From Spirochaetaceae bacterium (GTDB taxonomy: Bacteria; Spirochaetota; Spirochaetia; Treponematales; Treponemataceae): a DNA stretch of 64,000 nt. Within the stretch, counting starts at the first letter, position 1. Each line of letters starts with the position of its first letter. Below are positions 35,027-43,728 of the stretch, piece after piece. Under the pieces are notes generated by a model that made no database searches, had not been told where the DNA came from, and worked only from the letters and a program-made list of their open reading frames with translations. The stretch is from contig JAGAAX010000011.1 in assembly GCA_017614995.1 (NCBI GenBank), positions 1-64,000 of the forward strand. Reading direction: 5' to 3'. The position numbers and the translations under genes were made by a program.

Positions 35027-35106
35027 TGTAGTCGCAAGATTACTGGGCTGGTCAACATGCGACCCAGGTCCATCGAAAGGCGGGGATTTACCCCGCCATT
35101 TTTTTA
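35027..35106 (+). ncRNA. Pseudoknot-like RNA with terminator upstream of a DUF3800 gene
   Basis: A roughly 80-nt transcript is predicted between the promoter and a T-tailed terminator (ggcgggg/ccccgcc, 35079-35105). GTCGCA (35031-35036) can pair with TGCGAC (35058-35063), while CTGG (35043-35046) can pair with CCAG (35064-35067). These pairings cross, as in an H-type pseudoknot. Families of structured RNAs named DUF3800 motifs have been described upstream of DUF3800 genes; I recall this but cannot match a specific class. It could be a stand-alone RNA or a leader with attenuation. Confidence 0.65.
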
Positions 35107-35119
35107 TCTGGAGAGAGTT

Positions 35120-35794
35120 TTGAAGAAAAAAGTACTGAGTGTTTTTATCGATGAATCTGGTGATTTTGGCAATTTTAATGCCAGTTCGCCTTACTATTAT
35201 GTAGCAATGGTATTACATGACCAATCAATCGATATTTCAGATAATATAAAGAATCTGGAAGAACATCTTGAACGCGTTGGTTATCCTCAACATGCAATAC
35301 ATACAGGACCAATAATCAGAAAAGAACTGTTCTATAAGAATGATTTAATGGAAACCCGAAAAGCGCTGTTTAATTCACTTTTTCATTTTATGCGAAAAAT
35401 AGACTTACATTACATTTGCCCAAAAATCAACAAAGCTGAATGCAAAAATGATAGAATTGATTATATTGCAAAGCTTTCTAAGGCAATTTCAGATGAGCTA
35501 AAAAAACACTTTGATTATTTTGATTTAATCATCAATTACTATGATAATGGTCAGAACGAACTAACAAAAATACTGACTTCGGTTTTTACAACACTTTTTT
35601 CAAATGTAGAAATGCGAAAAGTAAGACCTGTTGATTATAAGCTGTTTCAAGTTGCAGACTTAATCTGTACAATGGAACTTACAAATGATAAAGCAGAACG
35701 CAATGCTTTTTCAAAATCAGAATTGGAATTTTTCCATTCTCCGCATGATTTTAAGAAAAATCTTTATAAGCAGCTGGCTAAGAAAAAGTTATAA
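35120..35794 (+). CDS. DUF3800 family protein
   Basis: A 224-residue RNase H-like protein typical of DUF3800: N-terminal SVFIDESGDFG, central LIINYYDNGQ, and the C-terminal hallmark YKLFQVADLICTMEL, placing three Asp residues as in a nuclease site. The TTG at 35120 is chosen because GGAGAGAG lies upstream and codons before it run through the terminator of the RNA. The biological role of the family is not settled; members occur in mobile and defence-rich DNA. It lies in an accessory region between the GH5 gene and glyA. Confidence 0.85.
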   Translation: MKKKVLSVFIDESGDFGNFNASSPYYYVAMVLHDQSIDISDNIKNLEEHLERVGYPQHAIHTGPIIRKELFYKNDLMETRKALFNSLFHFMRKIDLHYICPKINKAECKNDRIDYIAKLSKAISDELKKHFDYFDLIINYYDNGQNELTKILTSVFTTLFSNVEMRKVRPVDYKLFQVADLICTMELTNDKAERNAFSKSELEFFHSPHDFKKNLYKQLAKKKL

Positions 35795-35844
35795 AAACTG
35801 CCTTTAAGATACACTTGTAACATTCCGCAATAAATAGTAGTATT

Positions 35845-35935
35845 CATTCAAACCTTCGGGTTTCCCTTCTGGCGCTCAGATGAGTTTCCATCATGAAGTC
35901 TTGCAATTGCAGCCGCGCGCCTGGACTGCAAAATA
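35845..35935 (+). promoter_or_regulatory. Structured leader upstream of glyA
   Basis: Between DUF3800 and glyA a compact fold is visible. A UUCG-capped hairpin aaacc/ggttt sits at 35849-35863. Then GGCGC and GCGCC form a closing stem (about 35873-35926) around gatg/catc and ttgcaattgca hairpins, a three-way-junction layout. The position suggests cis-regulation. It does not match the glycine or THF riboswitch consensus I know. Confidence 0.45.
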
Positions 35936-35955
35936 ATCCTTTTCAAGGAGTGTTT

Positions 35956-37455
35956 ATGTCAACACCATTAGAAAATTATCTTGCTTCATGCAACGGCAAG
36001 CCGAATGTTGCTATGACCGCCTATGTAGCAAATCTTCAGCAGGTTGCAGCTGTCGGTCCGGATATTGCAGCTTCAATCGTAAACGAAATCGACAACCAGC
36101 GCAGTCACTTAAAGCTTGTTGCAAGCGAAAACTACTGTTCGCTTAATGTTCAGGCTGCAATGGGAAACCTTTTGACAGACAAATATGCAGAAGGCTACCC
36201 GGAACACCGCTATTACGGCGGCTGTGTCAACGTAGATGCAGTTGAAAATGTTGCCGCACGCGAAGCTGAAAAGCTTTTCGGTGCAGATTATGCTTATGTT
36301 CAGCCGCACTCTGGTGCAGATACAAACCTTGTTGCCTATTGGGCAATTCTTTCTGCAAAAGTTGAAACACCTACACTCGAAGAGCTCGGCGTTAAGTCTT
36401 TGAACGATTTGACAGATGCACAGTTCGATATGCTCCGCAAAAAGTTCGGAAACCAGAAACTTATGGGTCTTGACTATTCTTGCGGCGGCCACCTTACACA
36501 TGGCTATAAAATGAACGTTTCAGCACGTATGTTTGAATCTCATCCTTATGGTGTTGATAAAGAAACAGGCCTGCTCGACTATGACGCAATCGAAAAGCAG
36601 GCAATGGAAGTTAAGCCGCTCATTCTTTTGACAGGCTTCTCAGCTTACCCTCGCAAAATCAATTTCAAGAGATTCCGCGAAATTGCAGACAAGTGTGGAG
36701 CAGTATTGATGGTCGATATGGCTCACTTTGCAGGTCTTGTTGCAGGCAAAGTCTTTGAAGGCGATTTTGATCCGGTAAAATGGGCTGACATCGTTACAAC
36801 AACAACACACAAGACTTTGCGCGGTCCTCGCGGTGCAATTATTCTCTGCAAAAAAGAATATGCTGAATATGTAAACAAAGGCTGCCCGATGGTTCTCGGT
36901 GGCCCGCTCGCTCATGTTATGGCTGCAAAAGCAATCGCCTTCAAAGAGGCTGCTACACCGGCTTACAGAGAATGGGCTCACAATGTTGTCAAGAACGCAC
37001 AGGCTCTTGCTGAAGCACTTAAAGGCTACGGCATTCCGCTTCAGACAGGCGGAACAGACAACCACCTTATGCTTTGTGATGTAACTGTTTACGGCTTGAC
37101 CGGCAAGCAGGCAGAAGCTGCTTTGTTTGAATGCGGCATTACTGCAAATGCAAATGCCCTTCCTTATGACAAGAACGGCGCATGGTGGACAAGCGGCGTC
37201 CGTCTTGGAACTCCGGCATTGACAACACTCGGCATGAACGAGAACGACATGAAAGAAGTTGCTTCTATTCTTGATTTTGTACTTAAAGGCACAAAGCCTG
37301 GCGTTGCAAAAGACGGAAAACCGGCAAAAGGCAAGATTGAGCTTGATCCGGCTGTAAAAGAAGCTGCAAGAAAGCGCGTAAACGCACTGCTTTCTGCTCA
37401 TGTTCTTTATCCAGAACTTGACCTCGACTTCTTGAAGAAAGAATTCGTAAAATAA
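35956..37455 (+). CDS. glyA: Serine hydroxymethyltransferase
   Basis: A PLP enzyme interconverting serine and glycine with transfer of a one-carbon unit to tetrahydrofolate. About 499 residues, longer than the usual ~420 because of an insertion after PHSGADTNLVAYWAIL (TLEELGVKSLNDLTDAQFDM...), as in other spirochaetes and chlamydiae. It retains YAEGYPEHRYYGGC, MVDMAHFAGL and the PLP-lysine motif TTTTHKTLRGPRG. The ATG at 35956 follows AAGGAGTGTTT. It ends at a strong terminator and has a structured leader. Confidence 0.96.
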   Translation: MSTPLENYLASCNGKPNVAMTAYVANLQQVAAVGPDIAASIVNEIDNQRSHLKLVASENYCSLNVQAAMGNLLTDKYAEGYPEHRYYGGCVNVDAVENVAAREAEKLFGADYAYVQPHSGADTNLVAYWAILSAKVETPTLEELGVKSLNDLTDAQFDMLRKKFGNQKLMGLDYSCGGHLTHGYKMNVSARMFESHPYGVDKETGLLDYDAIEKQAMEVKPLILLTGFSAYPRKINFKRFREIADKCGAVLMVDMAHFAGLVAGKVFEGDFDPVKWADIVTTTTHKTLRGPRGAIILCKKEYAEYVNKGCPMVLGGPLAHVMAAKAIAFKEAATPAYREWAHNVVKNAQALAEALKGYGIPLQTGGTDNHLMLCDVTVYGLTGKQAEAALFECGITANANALPYDKNGAWWTSGVRLGTPALTTLGMNENDMKEVASILDFVLKGTKPGVAKDGKPAKGKIELDPAVKEAARKRVNALLSAHVLYPELDLDFLKKEFVK

Positions 37456-37480
37456 AGCTGAACTGAATTAGTTCAAACCG

Positions 37481-37520
37481 AAAAGCGGGCTGTCGAAGCA
37501 TTGGCAGCCCGCTTTTTTTG
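37481..37520 (+). terminator. Rho-independent terminator of glyA
   Basis: Stem aaagcgggctg/cagcccgcttt around a 12-nt loop, followed by a T-run. It lies 26 nt after the glyA stop. Confidence 0.9.
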
Positions 37521-37607
37521 TCTGCTGACGGGTGTCATTATCGGGTTTGAGCAGATTGTTTCCGACATTATAATATGTATAAAGTTTTGTAGTGTTTCGG
37601 AGTGTGT

Positions 37608-39185
37608 ATGCGTAAGCTGTTGAAATTATTGATGAGCCGCTTTTCTGTCGTTTCTGTGCTCATTTTGTTTCAGCTTTTTGTCCTGCTTTTCAGTGTCTTT
37701 GCAATAAGCCGGAACTACGCATTTATTTCCGCCATATTCTGGCTTTTAAGCTTTGTAATGATTCTTGGCATTATCAACAAGCACGCAAACCCTGCGGTAA
37801 AGCTGACCTGGGCGCTGCTGATTGCGCTTGTGCCGGTTTTCGGCTGTATGCTTTACATCGTGTTCGGCTCGGCAAAGCTGCGCCGCAAAGAGCAGGCTGT
37901 TTTGCTTAAGCACGCCGAGCTTACAGGCAAAATCTACGAAACCGAAGATTCCGCTATAGACAAGCTTGAAAAAATCGACATTCATGGCGCTTCTCAGTCT
38001 TTTTATATAACGAACGCTACCGCAATTCCGCTTTACGAAGAAGAAATCACGCAATATTTCAGTTCCGGCGAAAGTTTTTTTGAGACGCTTGTTCAGGAGC
38101 TTAAAAAGGCTGAAAAATACATTTTCATAGAATATTTTATTATTCAGCATGGAATTATGTGGGATACCATTTTAGATATTCTGCATAGCAAAGTTGATGA
38201 CGGCGTAGACGTGCGTGTTATCTACGATGATGTGGGAAGCGTCGCTGCGCTGCCTTACGGTTATGCCGAAAAATTGAGCAAGTCGGGCATTCCATGTGTT
38301 TCATTCAACCCTTACAGACCCGCTTTGCGCACAATTCTGCACAACCGCGACCATAGAAAAATCTGTGTTATTGACGGGCGCACTGCATTTACAGGCGGCA
38401 TAAATCTTGCAGACGAGTACATAAACTGCGTGAACAGGTTCGGACACTGGAAAGACAGCGCAATAATGCTGAAGGGCAGGGCGGCTTTCTGCTTTACGCT
38501 TGCCTTTCTTGAATTGTGGAACTTGTACCGTAATTCTGACAGCGATTACAATGTCTTTAGACCTGATTTGGGCGGTGCGGCTTCAGCAGTCTCTACAAGT
38601 TCGGCGTTCCTCGCAAATCATGCGGATTCCAAGGCTTGCGCATTTGTTCAGCCTTATATAGATTCGCCGCTTGACGATGAGCTGACCGGTGAGCAGGTGT
38701 TCTTGAACATAATCAACCAGAGCGCGGAGTATCTTTACATAACGACGCCCTATCTCATCATTGACAATGAGCTTTCTACGGCGCTGTGCCTTGCTGCAAA
38801 GCGCAATGTTGATGTGCGCATAATTACGCCGTTTATTCCAGATAAATGGCTTGTGCATGAAATGACGCGCTCTTATTATTACGAGCTTGTGGCAGGCGGC
38901 GTGCGCATCTACGAGTACACGCCGGGCTTTATGCACGCCAAGAACATGGTTTCAGACGATTTGACCGCGACAGTAGGCACTTTCAACATGGATTACCGCA
39001 GCCTTTACCATCATTTTGAGTGCGGCGTGTGGCTTTATAATTCTTCGGTTATAAAGGACATAAAAACCGATTTTTTAAAGACGCTTGATGTCTGCCGCGA
39101 GATTACGCCCGAGTATTTAGACCAGACCAATGTCGCCAAGCGGCTTGTGCGGAGTCTTTTCAAGATATTTGCGCCGCTTTTGTAA
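37608..39185 (+). CDS. cls: Cardiolipin synthase
   Basis: A 525-residue membrane phospholipase-D superfamily enzyme. Two N-terminal transmembrane segments (FSVVSVLILFQLFVLLFSVF and AFISAIFWLLSFVMILGII) precede two HKD motifs: HNRDHRKICVIDGRTAFTGG (about residue 245) and HAKNMVSDDLTATVGTFNMD (near residue 442). It condenses two phosphatidylglycerols, or uses another phosphatidyl donor. The ATG at 37608 follows GGAG. An acyltransferase gene lies next, so the two may form a lipid-synthesis pair. Confidence 0.92.
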   Translation: MRKLLKLLMSRFSVVSVLILFQLFVLLFSVFAISRNYAFISAIFWLLSFVMILGIINKHANPAVKLTWALLIALVPVFGCMLYIVFGSAKLRRKEQAVLLKHAELTGKIYETEDSAIDKLEKIDIHGASQSFYITNATAIPLYEEEITQYFSSGESFFETLVQELKKAEKYIFIEYFIIQHGIMWDTILDILHSKVDDGVDVRVIYDDVGSVAALPYGYAEKLSKSGIPCVSFNPYRPALRTILHNRDHRKICVIDGRTAFTGGINLADEYINCVNRFGHWKDSAIMLKGRAAFCFTLAFLELWNLYRNSDSDYNVFRPDLGGAASAVSTSSAFLANHADSKACAFVQPYIDSPLDDELTGEQVFLNIINQSAEYLYITTPYLIIDNELSTALCLAAKRNVDVRIITPFIPDKWLVHEMTRSYYYELVAGGVRIYEYTPGFMHAKNMVSDDLTATVGTFNMDYRSLYHHFECGVWLYNSSVIKDIKTDFLKTLDVCREITPEYLDQTNVAKRLVRSLFKIFAPLL

Positions 39186-39257
39186 AGTGCCGGAAAAGCA
39201 CTTTAAAGTGCCGGGAAAGTGTGCCCCAAATTTTTACTTGACGATTTAGATTTTTTT

Positions 39258-40583
39258 ATGGAAAATCTGTTTTGTATGAGTAGAAGAACAAAAACAAAAC
39301 GTCCGAATCCATTTGTATATTATTTCTTTGGTTTTATTGTTTCATTCTTGTCTTTTGCTAAAAGGCGGGTGCTTTTCACTTACAGAACGCCTGACGGCAG
39401 AGAGGTGCACGGCAGCAAAGTCCGCGAAGAGCTTGTAAAGGTAAAGCCGCCGTACATAATCGTGGGCAACCACCACAGCCTTTACGACTACGTTTTTGCA
39501 ATCCGCGCGTTTTACCCTAGAAGAATCACTTTTATTGTAGCAAGAAAGCTTTACCTTGCCTCAAAGTTCCATTTTTTTGTAAAGATGGCGCGCGCAATAC
39601 CCAAAAACCTGTTTCAGCCTGACATTCAGACTATAAGACAGTCTTTTGACATTCTCGGCAACGAGGGCATTCTCGCGCTTTACCCGGAAGGACAGATTGT
39701 CATAAACGGCATCTCTAAAGACATGCCAGAAAGCTGCGCAAAGCTCATCAAAAAGATGAAGCTGCCGGTTTTTGCAATCCGCACTTCGGGTGCGTATTTC
39801 TGTGATTCAACCTGGCGCAAATATTTGAAGCACGGCATTATAGACATAGACATTTCTGTAGCGCTTACGCCTGAAAGAATAAAAGAAATGACTGTTGAAG
39901 AAATTGATGAAGCTATCGGCAAGGCTATATATGTTGACAATTTCGCCGAGCAGGAAAAAAGCGGCTATCTCTATAAGGGAAGCAACAGGGCGAAAGGGCT
40001 TGAGAACATTCTTTACAGGTGTCCTTCGTGCGGCATCGAATTTGAGATTGCAACGCACAAAAACAGCATAATCTGCAAGTATTGCGGCTGCACTGCCGAA
40101 TACACAGAGTCTGCGCATTTGATGTGGAACAAGAGCGAGAACTATTACCCGCATATCGGCGAATGGTATAACGCTCAGAGACTTGCAGAGCGCAAGGCTA
40201 TTGATGCTGATTCAGACTATGAGATTTTTATTCCGGTAGAGCTCCGCATTCTTTCTGAAACCAATACAGTGATTCCGTCTGGCGGCGTTGAACTGGCTGT
40301 AAAAAAGACGCGCGGCATAGAAAAATGCGGAAAAGGTGTGCTTCACATAAGAAAATGCGGCTACACTTATAGTGGCGACTTTTTCGGCGAGCAGAAAGAA
40401 ATTGAGTTTGACGTTATGAAGGTGCGCTATGTGCCGTACACGCCCGGCGACAATTTTCAGATTTATGTGCAGGACGTAATGTTTGCTTTCTATACAATTG
40501 ACCGGCGTTATTGCGCAAAAGCCGCCCTCGTAATGGAAAGCATTTACGCGAGCCAGTCTGAAAAACAGCAGCCCGCTATTTGA
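39258..40583 (+). CDS. PlsC-like acyltransferase with C-terminal zinc ribbon
   Basis: A 441-residue protein. The N-terminal half is a lysophospholipid acyltransferase fold: catalytic IIVGNHHSLYDYVF (HX4D) and ILALYPEGQIVING (substrate Glu). The second half holds a four-cysteine zinc ribbon, YRCPSCGIEFE...IICKYCGCTAEY (about residues 258-285), then a beta-rich domain of unknown type. The zinc ribbon is unusual for this family and may mediate protein contacts. The start is uncertain (ATG 39258; an ATG six codons on is possible). It converges with hslO with an 8-nt overlap. Confidence 0.78.
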   Translation: MENLFCMSRRTKTKRPNPFVYYFFGFIVSFLSFAKRRVLFTYRTPDGREVHGSKVREELVKVKPPYIIVGNHHSLYDYVFAIRAFYPRRITFIVARKLYLASKFHFFVKMARAIPKNLFQPDIQTIRQSFDILGNEGILALYPEGQIVINGISKDMPESCAKLIKKMKLPVFAIRTSGAYFCDSTWRKYLKHGIIDIDISVALTPERIKEMTVEEIDEAIGKAIYVDNFAEQEKSGYLYKGSNRAKGLENILYRCPSCGIEFEIATHKNSIICKYCGCTAEYTESAHLMWNKSENYYPHIGEWYNAQRLAERKAIDADSDYEIFIPVELRILSETNTVIPSGGVELAVKKTRGIEKCGKGVLHIRKCGYTYSGDFFGEQKEIEFDVMKVRYVPYTPGDNFQIYVQDVMFAFYTIDRRYCAKAALVMESIYASQSEKQQPAI

Positions 40584-41502
40584 GCAACTTTAAAAGCTCT
40601 TTTTTATCGTAATTATAGACACTTCCGCAATAATGGCAGATAAGCTCAAGCGGCTCGTCCTGTTTTTCGGTGCACATTTCTTCAAGCTCTTTCCGGGGCA
40701 GGTTAAGCAGATGATTTTTGAAAAGCTCTTTTGTGCAGTGGCAGTCAAATACAATGCTGCGCTCTAAAGCTACAGACGGCTTGAATTCCCTGAAAAGTCC
40801 GTAGATTATGTCGTTGCGGTTGCCTTTTTCAGCAAACCACTGACCGTAAGACGGCGCGGCGCTGAAAGCTGCCTCGACACGTTCTATAGTTTCTTCTTCT
40901 GCGCCGGGCAGCATTTGAATAAACATGCCGCCTGCACCAATGACGCGCCCTTTTTTGTCGAGCTGAATACTTGTGTTGAATGCTGTATGAATCTGTTCAG
41001 ACTGAAGATAATACCACGCGAGGTCTTGCGCAATATTCTTGTACATAATCTCGACTGTGCCGCTGACCGGCTCGGTTTTTCCCTCAAGAAAGTGCGTAAC
41101 TGTTACAGTGCCGTCTCCTAAAAACGGCGTCAAATCCCAGCTCTCTAAAGGCTCAAATACAGGAATCGGATTTTGCAGCAGCATTCCGTTTACAGTGCCT
41201 TCGCTTCCGGCATTAACTACAAAACCTGCCGCCGGTCCGTCTGTGTCATATCTAAAGCTTAGGCGCGAATGTCCTTTTATTGTCGGAATCATCAGCGCGC
41301 CGCAAAGACATGCCTGACCCAAAACCATAGTTTCAAGAATTCCGAGATTCTGGTTTGCGCGCATTTGATTTACAAAGCGCGTTCCATGAAAGAATGCACC
41401 GCGGAACTGGCCGTCTGCCATAACAAAGATGCTCATTCCGTCTTTTTCTAAGCTGTCTAAATGCGCGTTAAGTTCGCTGTCTTTTATTTCTGCTTTTATC
41501 AT
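40576..41502 (-). CDS. hslO: Redox-regulated chaperone Hsp33
   Basis: A 308-residue cytoplasmic holdase activated by oxidation. The C-terminal zinc switch is intact: FDCHCTKELF (CxC) and ICHYCGSVYNY (CxxC). The N-terminal domain has the family segments GQACLCGALM and GPAAGFVVNA. It protects unfolded proteins during oxidative heat stress. The ATG lies at 41502; the 3' end overlaps the convergent acyltransferase gene. Confidence 0.95.
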   Translation of the reverse strand: MIKAEIKDSELNAHLDSLEKDGMSIFVMADGQFRGAFFHGTRFVNQMRANQNLGILETMVLGQACLCGALMIPTIKGHSRLSFRYDTDGPAAGFVVNAGSEGTVNGMLLQNPIPVFEPLESWDLTPFLGDGTVTVTHFLEGKTEPVSGTVEIMYKNIAQDLAWYYLQSEQIHTAFNTSIQLDKKGRVIGAGGMFIQMLPGAEEETIERVEAAFSAAPSYGQWFAEKGNRNDIIYGLFREFKPSVALERSIVFDCHCTKELFKNHLLNLPRKELEEMCTEKQDEPLELICHYCGSVYNYDKKELLKLLK

Positions 41503-41561
41503 GGAAACCTTCTGATGAAAAGTGTTTGCTGCCTGTGTGCAGTGCGGTGTGGCTTATTAGG

Positions 41562-42665
41562 CTAAATAAAATCGAGAAGCGTCGTGTCTTTTTCCTCTTG
41601 AAATTTATCAGCCACAGACTTGAAAACTTCAACTAAAGTAGGGTCAAAGTGTGTGCCGCTGCCTTCTATTATAATTTTGCTTGCTTCTTCGTGAGTAAAC
41701 GGCTTTTTATAAGGGCGTGTCGAAACAAGAGCGTCATAAACATCGGCAATTGCCATTATGCGCCCAGGCAGCGGAATATCTGTACCTTTAAGCTTGTTCG
41801 GGTAGCCTGTGCCGTCCCATTTTTCGTGGTGGTGTTGGGCTAAAATTTCGGCGTAATTCAAAAATTCTGTGCCGTAAGCCGAAATCGAGATTTTCCTTAT
41901 AATTTCAGCCCCGAAAGATGTATGCTTCATCATTATTTCAGTTTCTTCCGGTGTCAGGCGGCCTTCTTTTTTCAAGATTGTGTCTGAAATGGCAATTTTG
42001 CCTACATCATGCAGCTGCGCTGACTGTATCAGGAGCGGAATCTTCCATGTAGAAACTTCTTCTTCGTAGGTTTTCTGTTCCTTCATGGCTTTTAAAAGCA
42101 CAGAAAGATAATGCTGTGTGCGCTCAATGTGACCGCCTGTGTTTACGTCGCGGAATTCTACAAGGTTTGCAATTGTGCTCAATATAGCATACTGAAGCTG
42201 TAAGATGGTCTCGGTTTTTTCGCGCACCATGTTGTTGAGGTTCTTGTTGAAAGCCTGAAGCTCTTTTTTCTGCTCAACCATGGCAAGATAATGCTGAATA
42301 CGTTTAAGCAGCAGCGGCGGAGAAAAAGGCTTGTTGATGTAGTCCAAAGCACCGAGTGTAAGTCCCCGAAGTTCGCTTTCTACATCGTTTTTGGCAGTCA
42401 GAAAAATAACAGGAATATCCTTGAGCTGCTGATCCTGCTGAATTTTTTCTATAACTTCAAAGCCGCTCATTGAGGGCATTTCAATGTCGAGAAGCAGCAG
42501 ATCTGGCTTTGTTCTGCGGATTATCTGTAAAAGCTCTTTGCCTGAAGTAAGCAGTGTAAGCTGAAAATAATTGCGGAGCACATTTTCGGCAACTTTTAAA
42601 TTTGTAGCTTCATCATCAACAATAAAAATGTGCTGCTTTTTTTCAGAATTACTGCTTAAACTCAT
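41562..42665 (-). CDS. HD-GYP response regulator (c-di-GMP phosphodiesterase)
   Basis: A 367-residue two-domain protein. The receiver (residues 1-125) has FIVDDEATN, LLLLDIEMPSMSG (phospho-Asp) and VIFLTAK...YINKPF. A coiled linker (QKKELQAFNKNLNNMVREKTETILQL) leads to an HD-GYP domain with HDVGKIAISD, KHTSFGAE and HHEKWDGTGYPNKLKG. Predicted to hydrolyse cyclic di-GMP under control of a sensor kinase that is not nearby. The ATG at 42665 gives the natural receiver start; no strong ribosome site is visible. Confidence 0.92.
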   Translation of the reverse strand: MSLSSNSEKKQHIFIVDDEATNLKVAENVLRNYFQLTLLTSGKELLQIIRRTKPDLLLLDIEMPSMSGFEVIEKIQQDQQLKDIPVIFLTAKNDVESELRGLTLGALDYINKPFSPPLLLKRIQHYLAMVEQKKELQAFNKNLNNMVREKTETILQLQYAILSTIANLVEFRDVNTGGHIERTQHYLSVLLKAMKEQKTYEEEVSTWKIPLLIQSAQLHDVGKIAISDTILKKEGRLTPEETEIMMKHTSFGAEIIRKISISAYGTEFLNYAEILAQHHHEKWDGTGYPNKLKGTDIPLPGRIMAIADVYDALVSTRPYKKPFTHEEASKIIIEGSGTHFDPTLVEVFKSVADKFQEEKDTTLLDFI

Positions 42666-42857
42666 AGGATGAGTATAGCATAAAAAAGAAAAGATATTCA
42701 ATTTTAAAACTGTAATTGTAATATTGTTAACATGAAATATTTAATAGTTTTTACTTGTTATTGATTCAGTAATATGATATTATATTTTCTGCTAATACGT
42801 TAAATTGTGTAATACTGGGTTATTCAGTAATAAAGTGATAATTAAAGGAATAATGAT

Positions 42858-43373
42858 ATGAAAAAAATAATGTTTAGTGTTGTATCAGTTGTAACTGCCC
42901 TTTTAATTTCAGTTGTAATGATTAGCTGCGGTGGCGGCGGTGGCGGCGGCGGTAGTGGTGTTTTCGGTGGAGATCAGGGTCAGCCTAGTGGAACTTCTGT
43001 TTATTCATCTACGCAGGCTTTCCCGAATGGCTTCTTTACTACAGTGTCTCCTTCTACTAGAGCAGGTGCTCTTTGGGTTTTGTATGGCGATTCGAACCAT
43101 GCTCTATATTTTCAGAATGCTACACATGCAAGAACAGTTACTCGTGTTGGTACTTCAAATGAGTGGGAAACTGGAGCTACTGATGCAAGTTATGAGGTTG
43201 AAATAACAAACGGTGCTAATGGTTATTTGAGATTTAGTGCTTCCGGATATACTCCGGCACAATATACATATAATATCACAGATAATGAGCTTGTTATTTC
43301 GAATACATATCATGGAACAAAAAGATATACTAGATGCCCAAACAGTGCTTCTAATCCATGGATAATTCGATAA
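42858..43373 (+). CDS. Small lipoprotein with poly-glycine linker
   Basis: A 171-residue predicted lipoprotein: signal MKKIMFSVVSVVTALLISVV, lipobox MISC, immediately followed by eight glycines and SG. The mature domain (ALWVLYGDSNHALYFQ...YTYNITDNELVISN) looks like a small beta-barrel or lipocalin-like fold with no recognised family. The GGN-rich segment (42930-42960) is a potential slippage site. A clear terminator follows. Function unknown. Confidence 0.75.
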   Translation: MKKIMFSVVSVVTALLISVVMISCGGGGGGGGSGVFGGDQGQPSGTSVYSSTQAFPNGFFTTVSPSTRAGALWVLYGDSNHALYFQNATHARTVTRVGTSNEWETGATDASYEVEITNGANGYLRFSASGYTPAQYTYNITDNELVISNTYHGTKRYTRCPNSASNPWIIR

Positions 43374-43394
43374 TTCTAAATTATTGATTATGCA

Positions 43395-43433
43395 ATCCTG
43401 ATTAGAGATCTTCTAATCAGGATTTTTTTTGCC
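43395..43433 (+). terminator. Terminator after the small lipoprotein gene
   Basis: Stem aatcctgattag/ctaatcaggatt with a 7-nt loop, followed by eight T residues. Confidence 0.9.
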
Positions 43434-43474
43434 CGGAAGTGCAGAGTCTGTTCTGTTTGGCAGAAAACTAAAAC

Positions 43475-43503
43475 TTGACAGCGCAATTTTTACAATGTAG
43501 ACT
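43475..43503 (+). promoter_or_regulatory. Promoter of the RRM-protein gene
   Basis: Perfect TTGACA (43475-43480), 17-bp spacer, TAGACT (43498-43503). Transcription would start near 43510, leaving a leader of about 220 nt before the RRM gene. That leader ends in a hairpin tttgctgcgg/ccgtaagcaaa just before the ribosome site TTGGAGGAATTGT. Long structured leaders are typical of cold-regulated RNA-binding-protein genes; this is inference. Confidence 0.6.
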
Positions 43504-43728
43504 GAATTTAATCAACGTTCTCTTAAAGTCTTGATTTCCCAGAATGATGAGATCCTGCAAGTATTCCGCATAAAGTCGGTATAGAATAATTCGAGTGCGA
43601 TTTTTTCTGCATTGACTTTCACCCAAGATTCCTTTCCAGTATTTTTTTGTTTTCGGTTTGAATGATAAGCACCAGTAGATGACGATGGTTTGCTGCGGTA
43701 AATCCGTAAGCAAAATTGGAGGAATTGT

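Noticed and set aside
35027-35106. Small SRP (4.5S) RNA
   Set aside because: The region contains a caggtc stretch but lacks the conserved GGAAGGAAGCA-type SRP tetraloop helix and has a different fold.
35845-35935. Glycine or THF riboswitch before glyA
   Set aside because: Neither the tandem glycine aptamer cores nor the THF consensus is visible.
43468-43713. Minus-strand ORF of 81 residues upstream of the RRM gene
   Set aside because: It lies over the promoter and leader of the RRM gene, and its product has no recognisable family or ribosome site.
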